Shown: piece after piece, positions 27,988 through 36,186 of the stretch
Layout: each line of letters begins with the position of its first letter
Numbering within the stretch: position 1 is the stretch's first letter
Assembly: GCF_003989745.1 (NCBI RefSeq)
Contig: NZ_RZGS01000017.1
Span: 1 to 52,516, forward strand
Source: Legionella septentrionalis
GTDB taxonomy: Bacteria; Pseudomonadota; Gammaproteobacteria; Legionellales; Legionellaceae
DNA: 52,516 nt
Direction: 5' to 3'
Position numbers and translations under genes: made by a program
The notes under the pieces: generated by a model
Seen by the model: the letters and a program-made list of their open reading frames with translations, nothing else
Database searches by the model: none
What the model was told of the DNA's origin: nothing

Positions 27988-29397
27988 ATGAATTTTTTTC
28001 AAAAAAAAGATGTTGCAATTTTAAGTTTGACCTTCTTGCAGCCCCAAGAGCTTAATGTTCCCCGTCTTTCAACGAAGCAAGTAAAAAAACTGGCTGATTC
28101 CAACAGAATCTGGAATCAATTTCTCGCAGAGGATTTCCGTGTATACAGTTCTGATTACTCACCCAGCAATGATCCAGAACCCAATTTTGCCATAGAGTCA
28201 GAATCGGAAAGACCTCAGGAATCTGCAATACAACGATTTAAAAAACATCCTGAGCTGCGTAGCAAAAACGTGCAAATTGATGCACACGGTCGCGAATGGT
28301 TTGCTAAGTATAAGGCACAGCAGCTAGCGGATATTATTATACAAGATAATGATATATCGATTGAAAAGCGCAAGGAACTGGCGACAAAGTTAGCTTTGGT
28401 GCAGAAAAGCATTTTGTTGGAAGATGAGTTGGAAAAACTTAGCCCAAAAGAATGTGATATTGTAAACAATGTCGCGCAATTGATTGGTGCCAAACTTATT
28501 TCCCTGGAAGAGGCTAAAAAATTAACTCTGGAGGAAAGCAACGATTTGAAATTGTGCGCTCCTTTGATCATGGCGCAAATTTTCACGCTGGAAGAGGGGA
28601 AGAGGTTACCATTACCGGTTTCAAGAAACTTGGAATATGTAATCGATTTGGTGCTCCACCTTTTTTTGCATAAAGGAGAAATAGCCTATTTAAACCTGGA
28701 TGAATGCATGGTCCTGCAGGCTGCTTTTATGCTGGTTAAAGAAAAAATCTTGTCAATTGAGGAAGCCCGCGCATTAAAATTAACTTTTACGCAAATTCAA
28801 AATTTACAAAGTTTAAACCCTTTGATTTGTCAGAAAAAATTATCTTTAGCTGAGGCATTGCGATATACGGATAGCCAAAGACAAAATGTCAAAGCCTTTA
28901 TGCCGCAACTTTTAAAAGATAACAGGGCCCCTCACTTAATTGAAATAGAAATTAATTTACATAAAGACAGAGGGCTTGATGCAAAGGTTTGTTGGTATTT
29001 GGAAAACCTAGGCGACTTATATATGCATGAAAAAATTTCTCTCGATGAAATTAAACAGTTTAAAATTGCACAAGAGGCTTGGAATTTAAGAGATGTTACG
29101 GAGTTGATTTTATCAGGCCATATCAGCATCGAAGAAGCCAAAGCATTATCGGTTGCCGAATGCCGCGGGGTAAAAGCAGCTACTCCTTGGATTCAGCGGG
29201 GCTGGATGACGATTAGGGATGCTAGAAGGTTAAATTCTTACCAATGCATTAACTTAGAATCATTAAGCGCGCTTTTAAACCGCTCCGATGTGCACGTGCA
29301 TCAACATGATTTGCAACTGGCTTTAGCGCAAGCGCAAGTGAACGTCGAGGAGGAGCCGCATGCAGGGCAAGGGATTAGTCCAGCTTCTTGTGCATAA
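27988..29397 (+). CDS. about 29-residue helical-repeat protein, candidate effector
   Basis: This 469-residue protein has no signal peptide or membrane segment. From about residue 145 to 445 it is built from degenerate units of about 29 residues. The pattern is K-I-S-(I/L)-E-E-A, then L, then polar, NL and a hydrophobic stretch. Clear examples are KLISLEEAKKLTLEESNDLK, KILSIEEARALKLTFTQIQN, GHISIEEAKALSVAECRGVK and GWMTIRDARRLNSYQCINLE. The units probably stack as helix pairs and bind a protein partner. A strong AAAGGAG precedes the ATG. The next gene lies in the same frame, and only one TAA (29395-29397) separates the two open frames. I do not recognise a named family. Confidence 0.78.
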   Translation: MNFFQKKDVAILSLTFLQPQELNVPRLSTKQVKKLADSNRIWNQFLAEDFRVYSSDYSPSNDPEPNFAIESESERPQESAIQRFKKHPELRSKNVQIDAHGREWFAKYKAQQLADIIIQDNDISIEKRKELATKLALVQKSILLEDELEKLSPKECDIVNNVAQLIGAKLISLEEAKKLTLEESNDLKLCAPLIMAQIFTLEEGKRLPLPVSRNLEYVIDLVLHLFLHKGEIAYLNLDECMVLQAAFMLVKEKILSIEEARALKLTFTQIQNLQSLNPLICQKKLSLAEALRYTDSQRQNVKAFMPQLLKDNRAPHLIEIEINLHKDRGLDAKVCWYLENLGDLYMHEKISLDEIKQFKIAQEAWNLRDVTELILSGHISIEEAKALSVAECRGVKAATPWIQRGWMTIRDARRLNSYQCINLESLSALLNRSDVHVHQHDLQLALAQAQVNVEEEPHAGQGISPASCA

Positions 29398-29448
29398 CAG
29401 GAAAGATTCTATGCGCGTGTTTTGGGTAACGAACAAAATGGATTTTGT

Positions 29449-30165
29449 ATGCTTACTGACCGTGTGGTTTATTCACCGGGAGATGTACTCCTAAAAATTG
29501 ATATGCGTGGGTGGTATCCTGAGAGCGAAACTTTCAATACAAGGCATCACGTAATGCTTGTTTTGGGCGTGAAGGAAGGGTATCCCATCGTCGCGCATAT
29601 GACATTCCATAATAAAAATAATCTTCCGGGATTAATAAGTGAAACATTAAATCGTGGCAAAGATTTATTTTTGATTCATTATCAGTTCAGTGAGCAGGTA
29701 AGGGCCAAGATTGTCGATTTGGTGCAACAAGCATTACAGTCGAAGCAATTTGTTATTACTAAACACATTATTAAAGATCAGCATATAAAATCATTACCCT
29801 ACCGCGAAAAAATGCTAAGCATCGCATTAAAGAATTTAGCCGCTGGATTTAACGTGTGTGATTTTGATGCTGCACCAGAAACCATTAAGAAAATAAGCTG
29901 CCACGAATTTGTTTTAGCGATAATCCATAATGCCTGCCGGCAATGCAATGAAGAAATTCCTGAGTCTTTACGTATGCCGCCCAGTTTGGCTTGGGCTGAT
30001 TTTTGGTTGCAAGCAGCTTACGATCATCCCGAGGAAGCAAAAGTAATCTGTATGCCTGCTATGTATCCTCTAGCTAAAACTCCTTTGCAAAAAAACAGTA
30101 TTTTTGCTGTTGCAGCATCACCTTCCTTTGAATCCATGCGCAACGCATCCTGTGCAATTTTATAA
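29449..30165 (+). CDS. permuted papain/NlpC-P60-like protein with C-terminal CaaX box
   Basis: This 238-residue protein fits the circularly permuted papain-like group (YiiX/YaeF and LRAT relatives). SPGDVLLK opens the domain, then HHVMLVLGV supplies a candidate catalytic His34, with a polar His50 in PIVAHM. A SCHEFV motif supplies candidate nucleophile Cys151. Such enzymes cut peptides or acyl/amide bonds. The last residues are NASCAIL: Cys235-Ala-Ile-Leu is a textbook CaaX box, which host geranylgeranyltransferase I could lipidate. That suggests action at host membranes. The ATG at 29449 has no clear ribosome binding site, and an in-frame TTG at 29422 would add nine residues. The catalytic assignment is inference. 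Confidence 0.7.
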   Translation: MLTDRVVYSPGDVLLKIDMRGWYPESETFNTRHHVMLVLGVKEGYPIVAHMTFHNKNNLPGLISETLNRGKDLFLIHYQFSEQVRAKIVDLVQQALQSKQFVITKHIIKDQHIKSLPYREKMLSIALKNLAAGFNVCDFDAAPETIKKISCHEFVLAIIHNACRQCNEEIPESLRMPPSLAWADFWLQAAYDHPEEAKVICMPAMYPLAKTPLQKNSIFAVAASPSFESMRNASCAIL

Positions 30166-30270
30166 AAAAAATATTGCTTGTTATATTAAAACGCAAGATG
30201 ATCAAAATTTATGTTTTTTTATCGAACTTAATTTATAATAAATGGAATTTTTTTTAATAAATTATACTGA
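30166..30270 (+). promoter_or_regulatory. AT-rich gap with a candidate -10
   Basis: A TATAAT at 30234-30239, in a very AT-rich stretch, lies about 37 bases before the next start. No clear -35 is visible. It may give the large repeat gene its own promoter. Confidence 0.35.
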
Positions 30271-33200
30271 GTGATGAAAAATCAAAATCAAAACAACTTT
30301 CCTTTAGAAGAACAAGCGAACGAATTGCGCCAATTTTTGCTTAAGCGATTGCGTAAAAATAATGAAGAAATGACTCCCGTTTTTATTCAGGAAGTGGTGG
30401 TTTATGCCGCAGATTCTTATGGCGAAGCAAAAAGTGCTGCCATTGACAAAAGCACGATTGATGATCCGGCGCCACGTCTGTTGGCTCATATTGCACTTTT
30501 GGCAGAGCTAACCAACAGCATTCATCAAAACAGTTACTGCACCTTGGCTGAAAACGGCGAACACGTATTAAAAGATGATTGCCTGAATAAGATTACCCGG
30601 CTGTCGCTCAATGAATTTTCTCTTTATACAAATCAGCCGTTGAGCCAACAGCAGTTTAAAATTATTTGTGCTGGAATAGAACAAATATCTAAAAAATTGC
30701 TGGATAATGTTCATCTTTTGCTAAGTTCTTTTGCAGTGGTTAATGAGCAAAATGAAATTCTTAATACAGCTCTTTACGTGGAAGGGGGATTGATATCTAA
30801 AACAAGAGTTATTAGCAAATCGTTTGCTTCAACGGTAGATGTTACTTATGAGCAAATGAAAAATTTTTCGCAAGGAGTGTGTTATGGCGGCATGAAATCT
30901 CTTAGCGATTTTGTAGCAGGAGATAATGCAGCAACTATTCCAGTAACCAATAGTAATTTTTTTGAAGTGAGGACGAAAGGGAATGCAGTTTATTTACAAT
31001 CATTGGAATTATGTTTAGACCATCGCTTCAAAAGAGTAAAAGATTCTTTAATTTCAAAGCTGACAAGAAGCTCCAGCGACTCGCAATTATTGCCAAAATA
31101 TGTGGATCAAATTATCTCATCCAATTCTATTTCCATCCATGATGATTCACTTATTGTGCCATTAGCATGGCACGTGGATCCCAATTATATGAATCCTATC
31201 CCTCTTTCCCTGCTTAATTTGGATTCTGGATTGCTATCCGCCATACAGGCTAGGCAACATCCAACCTTACAGTTAAAAAATGAAGGGAAATTATTACAAA
31301 TAATTAACCCAGCTTTTGGAAGGGATGCTATTTTGATTAGGCACAATGAGCGTCAGCTAACAGGATTTTTACCTGAAATCCTGCTCTTGGTTGAATTTGA
31401 AAATCAGAAAATTATTGAAGAACGCGTGGATACTTTATTGATTAATAATTCAAAAGACATAGAGCTTATCCGACAATGCATTGAGCAGAAAAACGCAGAT
31501 TTATTTGCCAGCATCTTTCAAAAATATCCTAAGGTAAATTATGTGGCTTTGATTGAGCAATTAGCCCATAAGTTTGATAGTGCTGAAAAGCCGCAAGTTA
31601 AAAAATGGCTTTATCAGGAAGTCATGCGTAATGAACTTAAAAAAAACATTTACCTTAATATGGAAACAATAATGTCTGCCATTCAAAACGGGGTGGATTT
31701 TAACCATCGTTTTAATGAAACAAGTACTTTTGGGGAAAACACATTCGCATATGCTTGCGTCTTTCAAAATCCGCGCCTGGTTTCTGCTTTTTATGAAAAA
31801 AATCCCCACGTCAACTATATTCAAGCTGTTGAAAATACCGTACTGCAATTTTCTCCTTCCTCACAAGCTTTCGCTAAAAAATGGCTCTATCAAGAAATAT
31901 TAACGTGTGAATTTGAAAAAGAAGATGGGGGCGATTTAGCTGTTATTTTAGCTGCGTTGCGTGCAGGGATAAATTTTTTTCACCCTTACAAATATGCCTT
32001 AAATTTGGGGGAGCGGGCATTACTGCAAGCCTATATCTGCAAAGAGCCGCGCATTCTTCAAGAAATAAGCATGCAAAATCCGAATCTTAATTATTTCGCT
32101 GTAATTGAAAATGCCCTCAAGGACTTTTCGCCGCTAGTGAAAACTATGCTCAGGGTATGGTTTTATCAAGAGTTTTTGAAAATTGAGCTTAAAAAGACAG
32201 TCAATGTCAACATGGAATTGGTACTCGGGTTATTAGCCGAGGAATTGGATTTTTTTGAACCCTATGACCAGGTTTTATATTTGGGCGAACAGGCTTTAGC
32301 ACAAGCATTTCTATGTAAAGACACGAACATTATTTCCGTAATGAAGGCAAAATATCCCAATGTGGATTATGCAATGGTAATTCCGCGAATAGCTAGTAGT
32401 TTTGGCAAGTTTTTTGCAACGGAGGTCGCTCATTGGCTTTCCCAGGAAATTATGAAAAGTAATCTCTTGCAAATTCAATTTGGAATTGCTTGTCAAGATG
32501 AAGCTCAATTACTACAACAAACCATGAGCCTATATCAAATTTATATCCAGGCGATGAATGTAAACAGTCAAAAGCAAACACTGGAAACGTTATGCGAGGC
32601 AATTTGCACCCTGATAATACGCTATAGGAAATATGGGGATACTGATGCAGCAGCGCTGATTGCGCAATTCACTCGTGTATTTGATGCATCACTGCAAGCC
32701 AGGGTTAAATATAGACTTTGCCATGAAATTATAAAAGATGAATTGAAAAAAACTGCCAATGCAGATCGTGTGCTCCTGCAAACTATTGTGCAATTGGGAA
32801 TCGATTTTTATTATCCATATCAGGGTAATTCATGCATAGGTGAAGAACTCATAGCTCTGGTTTTTACCGTGCGGGATTCTCAATTACTGGCAACGCTTAT
32901 GAATCATTTTTCCCAGGTGAACTGGTTCACCATTGTGCAAAAGATAGGTAGCCAATTAGTATCGCCATTAGGCGAAGAAATAAAAAACTGGTTTGCGCAT
33001 GAAATAATTTTAATGGAATTGCAAAAGGGAAGGCAGGCAGATGCAAATCGGTTGAGGCAGGCTTTGCAATTTGGAATTAATTTTTTTCATCCTTACTGCA
33101 ATACGTGTCTTGGCGTGCAACTCATGGCGCAAGCATGTGTTTCTCAAGACACGGAGCTTCTTCGAAAAATTTATACGGCCTACCCACGTGTAGATTATGC

Positions 33201-33396
33201 TGCCATGATAAGTCATGCGGTTGGCTTATTTGATGCCAATGCTCAAAATTCAGCAAACAATTGGCTTTGGCAGATGTTTACAGAACTTAACCAAAATGAA
33301 CCGCAAGGCTTGCACCATTACCGTTTCTTTCATGAGCCCAGGGGGGCTTTCGATGGAGAGAATAGTAAAAATGATATGAAAAGCTGTACTATATAG
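30271..33396 (+). CDS. 1041-residue protein with a 92-residue tandem repeat, candidate effector
   Basis: The N-terminal part (1 to about 370) is a soluble domain I do not recognise; it contains ILNTALYVEGGL and NAVYLQSLELCLDH. From about 440 to 1005 the protein is a tandem array. The anchor (K-W-(L/F)-Y-Q-E) recurs at residues 446, 538, 630, 722, 815 (degenerate), 907 and 998, a period of 92. Within a unit come ELKK, then G-(V/I)-(D/N)-F-hydrophobic-P-Y, GE-ALAQA, and YPNVDY plus a helix. The middle of each unit is weakly ankyrin-like. The start is GTG at 30271 or ATG at 30274. Residues 815-820 are the least conserved anchor. The last residues (KSCTI) are not a CaaX box. Confidence 0.75.
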   Translation: MMKNQNQNNFPLEEQANELRQFLLKRLRKNNEEMTPVFIQEVVVYAADSYGEAKSAAIDKSTIDDPAPRLLAHIALLAELTNSIHQNSYCTLAENGEHVLKDDCLNKITRLSLNEFSLYTNQPLSQQQFKIICAGIEQISKKLLDNVHLLLSSFAVVNEQNEILNTALYVEGGLISKTRVISKSFASTVDVTYEQMKNFSQGVCYGGMKSLSDFVAGDNAATIPVTNSNFFEVRTKGNAVYLQSLELCLDHRFKRVKDSLISKLTRSSSDSQLLPKYVDQIISSNSISIHDDSLIVPLAWHVDPNYMNPIPLSLLNLDSGLLSAIQARQHPTLQLKNEGKLLQIINPAFGRDAILIRHNERQLTGFLPEILLLVEFENQKIIEERVDTLLINNSKDIELIRQCIEQKNADLFASIFQKYPKVNYVALIEQLAHKFDSAEKPQVKKWLYQEVMRNELKKNIYLNMETIMSAIQNGVDFNHRFNETSTFGENTFAYACVFQNPRLVSAFYEKNPHVNYIQAVENTVLQFSPSSQAFAKKWLYQEILTCEFEKEDGGDLAVILAALRAGINFFHPYKYALNLGERALLQAYICKEPRILQEISMQNPNLNYFAVIENALKDFSPLVKTMLRVWFYQEFLKIELKKTVNVNMELVLGLLAEELDFFEPYDQVLYLGEQALAQAFLCKDTNIISVMKAKYPNVDYAMVIPRIASSFGKFFATEVAHWLSQEIMKSNLLQIQFGIACQDEAQLLQQTMSLYQIYIQAMNVNSQKQTLETLCEAICTLIIRYRKYGDTDAAALIAQFTRVFDASLQARVKYRLCHEIIKDELKKTANADRVLLQTIVQLGIDFYYPYQGNSCIGEELIALVFTVRDSQLLATLMNHFSQVNWFTIVQKIGSQLVSPLGEEIKNWFAHEIILMELQKGRQADANRLRQALQFGINFFHPYCNTCLGVQLMAQACVSQDTELLRKIYTAYPRVDYAAMISHAVGLFDANAQNSANNWLWQMFTELNQNEPQGLHHYRFFHEPRGAFDGENSKNDMKSCTI

Positions 33397-33450
33397 ACAA
33401 GCCAGCCGCATAAACAGGCCATTGGGTATACGGTATATTCACCGCTTCTA

Positions 33451-34338
33451 TCATTGCCTAATCAAGCGGATGTTTTTTCCCAATGCATTGGTTTTTTGGG
33501 TGGAGCGAAACGGATTAATATCAAGGCCGCCGCGCCGGGTGTAACGTCCATATACAGTAAGTGTATCCGGTTTACAATGATTTAAAATATCCACAAAAAT
33601 GCGCTCAATGCATTGCTCATGGAATTCATTGTGATTTCTGAAAGAGACAATGTATCTTAATAAACCTTCCCGGTTGATTTTTTTTCCTTTATAGGCGATT
33701 TGCACGCTTCCCCAATCCGGTTGGTGCGTGACCAGGCAATTTGATTTTAATAGGTTGGAAAAAAGGGTTTCTTCGACTATCTCATTTTGTACAGAAAGAA
33801 AAGAAGGCTCGACCGAGTAAGTGGAGCAGGCAATATCAAGCTCATCAATTAATTCTCCCCAATAAATATCTTTTATCTCAAACTGTTTCGATTCTGCCAA
33901 TGAAAAAATTTTCACAAAAACTTCCGCGCCAATACTCTTGGTTAAATCTTCGGCAATAATTGCTTCAAGTTCCGCAACAGAACGAAAGTTGGTGTTATTG
34001 AAAGAATTAAAATAAAGCTTTAAGGATTTGGATTCTATTAATTTAGGCGAATTGCAGTCATACACTAGCTCAGCTAAGGCAACCATGGGTTTGCCTTTTT
34101 CATTAAGCCAGGAAACTTCGTAATGATTCCAGCAATCAAAACCAAAAAAAGGAGGGGAGGCTGGATCGATGCCGATTTCTCTACGTTTCTCGTCTCTTGA
34201 AATAGGGAATAGACGGGTTGGATCATAAGTAGCGATGTATGTCGATTTCTTACCTAATTCAGAATCACTCATGATGTTTTCTATTTCATTGACAACTTGC
34301 TTGCTCATAATTTTATCCAAATACCGCTGTCCAGTCAT
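33451..34338 (-). CDS. queF: NADPH-dependent 7-cyano-7-deazaguanine reductase (QueF)
   Basis: QueF reduces preQ0 to preQ1, the base later inserted into tRNA on the queuosine pathway. The 295-residue protein is the long two-domain type. It has IESKSLKLYFNSFNNT (QueF motif), the Cys of LKSNCLVTHQPDWGS as likely nucleophile, and SFRNHNEFHEQCIERIFVDI plus YTRRGGLDINPFRS. The ATG at 34338 gives a slightly long N-terminus; ATGs at codon 11 or 23 are alternatives. It is the last gene, 40 bases after the isoaspartyl peptidase, so it appears to share the cyanophycin operon promoter. Confidence 0.93.
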   Translation of the reverse strand: MTGQRYLDKIMSKQVVNEIENIMSDSELGKKSTYIATYDPTRLFPISRDEKRREIGIDPASPPFFGFDCWNHYEVSWLNEKGKPMVALAELVYDCNSPKLIESKSLKLYFNSFNNTNFRSVAELEAIIAEDLTKSIGAEVFVKIFSLAESKQFEIKDIYWGELIDELDIACSTYSVEPSFLSVQNEIVEETLFSNLLKSNCLVTHQPDWGSVQIAYKGKKINREGLLRYIVSFRNHNEFHEQCIERIFVDILNHCKPDTLTVYGRYTRRGGLDINPFRSTQKTNALGKNIRLIRQ

Positions 34339-34378
34339 TGTATCTTATCATCAGCCTCAAGAGGCAATAAACCTGACT

Positions 34379-35293
34379 TTATGGGAAAATTTTCACTTGC
34401 AGCGGTTCATCCGCTGAGATCCAGGCTCTTTTCATGATTGGGGTGTTAAAAGAAATGCCAATTTCTCCGGCAGCATTAATTGCAATGACACCGATATGTC
34501 CTCTTCGATTGTTATGCCGCTTATGCAAAACATAATCACAAGCTTCCTGCATACCCATTTGCTTTAATTCCACCATCATGGAAATTGTGTGTGCAATCAC
34601 GCCGCGGATTAAATATTCGCCTTCACCGGTCCCGGAAACAGCACAAGTTTTATTATTTGCATAACAACCTGCACCAATGACGCAACTATCGCCAATTCTT
34701 CCCGGTAAACAATTACTAGTACCACCAGTTGATGTGCCAGCCGCAAGATTGCCTCTTCTATCGAGTGCAACAGCGCCTACGGTACCATAGATTTTTTTTT
34801 CCATAATTTTTTGAATGGTTTCATGCTTGCTCAGTTTTCTGAAAATTTCCTGCATGTGATCGGTATAAAAATAAGAGTCGGCTTCAAGATAAATACCTTC
34901 ATTTCTAGCCACCTCCAAGGCGCCATATCCTGAAAGAAATACATGCTTCGTCTTATAAGTGATGATGCGGGCAAGGGAAATAGGGTTTTTGACGCTTCTA
35001 ACCATGGATACAGCTCCCGCTTTTAAGGTTTTGCCATCCATAATGGAAGCGTCCATTTCTATCTCGCCTTGGCAATTTAAAGCAGAACCACGTCCTGCGT
35101 TGAATATAGGATTATCTTCAAGCACTTTTACACCTTCTTCCACGGCATTTAGGGCACTGCCGCCGCGGCGAAGAATTTTATATCCAGCCTGTGCGGCTTC
35201 CGCCAAACCTTCCTCATATTCTTTGAGATTTTTTTTTAAAAAAGGATAACTGTTACTGGCCCCGCCGTGAACTGCAAAAGCAATTTTACTCAT
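34379..35293 (-). CDS. iaaA: isoaspartyl peptidase / L-asparaginase (Ntn hydrolase)
   Basis: This 304-residue plant-type asparaginase is made as a precursor and cleaves itself before Thr171, in YGTVGAVALDRRGNLAAGTSTGG. FAVHGGAS at the N-terminus, NPIFNAGRGSALN and GRIGDSCVIGAGCYANN are family signatures. The enzyme splits beta-aspartyl dipeptides. Directly behind cphA and cphB, it should hydrolyse beta-Asp-Arg, the product of cyanophycinase, to aspartate and arginine. It is 20 bases from cphB. Confidence 0.93.
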   Translation of the reverse strand: MSKIAFAVHGGASNSYPFLKKNLKEYEEGLAEAAQAGYKILRRGGSALNAVEEGVKVLEDNPIFNAGRGSALNCQGEIEMDASIMDGKTLKAGAVSMVRSVKNPISLARIITYKTKHVFLSGYGALEVARNEGIYLEADSYFYTDHMQEIFRKLSKHETIQKIMEKKIYGTVGAVALDRRGNLAAGTSTGGTSNCLPGRIGDSCVIGAGCYANNKTCAVSGTGEGEYLIRGVIAHTISMMVELKQMGMQEACDYVLHKRHNNRRGHIGVIAINAAGEIGISFNTPIMKRAWISADEPLQVKIFP

Positions 35294-35313
35294 AGCACGT
35301 TTCCTTATCTAAT

Positions 35314-36174
35314 TCATGCTCGCTGTATAGGTATCGCAGGATTCGCAAGCTTACGGGTTTCCATGGAAAACTGACATCCTTTCACTAACAAGTGCACGCG
35401 CAGGTTTTCCACAAATACTGCTTCTCCTTCAGAGACGCTGGTTATATTGGTTTGACAGATTTCACGCCCATCAATGATGACCACCATGCCTGAGCCGCGG
35501 CACTCCGTGTCCGTGCCGTTTTTAATAATGAGTGCCGTATCTTCCCCAAGACCGATGCCCAGTTTTTCAGGGTTCATAATGATGGCATGCGCCAAGCGGC
35601 CAAAGCGGCCGCGTTTAATAAAATGGGTATCGATGATGCAATTGGGCAAAAATCCTAGTCCGGCTGAAGTACTCAGATTGCGGTAAAGCAAGGCTTCGGT
35701 AAGACCTCCCTCCATAATCATGACGGTGGACATTGCCATTGCACCGGCACTGGTGCCTGCAATAATTAATTCGGAATCTTCAAAATAACGTGCACGAATG
35801 ATATCAATGAAAGGGGTACCGCCAAGGATAGTGGATAAGCGGAATTGATCACCGCCCGTGAAAAATATGGCACCTGCATCCTCGGCACGAGATAAGTAAT
35901 TTTTTTTACGTGCCTCCATGCGATCATTAATCGGCATGAACCCTACGTTGTTATAGCCAATTTTGCGGAAAACCTTTTGATATATTTTTTTCACTTCATC
36001 CTGTACTTCAGAGCCTGTGGTAATAATTTCTATTTTTCTATCTGAAGAACCTGGCAGCAGTTCATTCAATATTTCATAGCGCGTAAATTCTTTGCGTTTT
36101 TCAATAATATCCGGCGGCTCGCCGACTTTATCTTCGGCTCCGCCAATAATAAGCAATTTGGCTTTAGGCATCAT
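35314..36174 (-). CDS. cphB: cyanophycinase
   Basis: This 286-residue serine hydrolase of the S51-like family degrades cyanophycin to beta-Asp-Arg dipeptides. It shows LLIIGGAEDK at the N-terminus, FFTGGDQFRL, the nucleophile elbow AGTSAGAMAMS with Ser142 and a following IIDTHFIKRGRFGRL segment. There is no signal peptide, so it is the intracellular form that remobilises stored polymer. Only 12 bases separate it from cphA. Confidence 0.95.
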   Translation of the reverse strand: MMPKAKLLIIGGAEDKVGEPPDIIEKRKEFTRYEILNELLPGSSDRKIEIITTGSEVQDEVKKIYQKVFRKIGYNNVGFMPINDRMEARKKNYLSRAEDAGAIFFTGGDQFRLSTILGGTPFIDIIRARYFEDSELIIAGTSAGAMAMSTVMIMEGGLTEALLYRNLSTSAGLGFLPNCIIDTHFIKRGRFGRLAHAIIMNPEKLGIGLGEDTALIIKNGTDTECRGSGMVVIIDGREICQTNITSVSEGEAVFVENLRVHLLVKGCQFSMETRKLANPAIPIQRA

Positions 36175-36186
36175 GATAAGCAGTCC

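Noticed and set aside
29380-29397. C-terminal Cys of the 29-residue-repeat protein (ends PASCA) as a lipidation signal
   Set aside because: Cys is second from the end and matches no prenylation motif; its likeness to the ASCAIL end of the next protein is probably chance.
33360-33396. CaaX box on the 1041-residue protein (ends KSCTI)
   Set aside because: The Cys is third from the end, not fourth, so it does not fit C-a-a-X.
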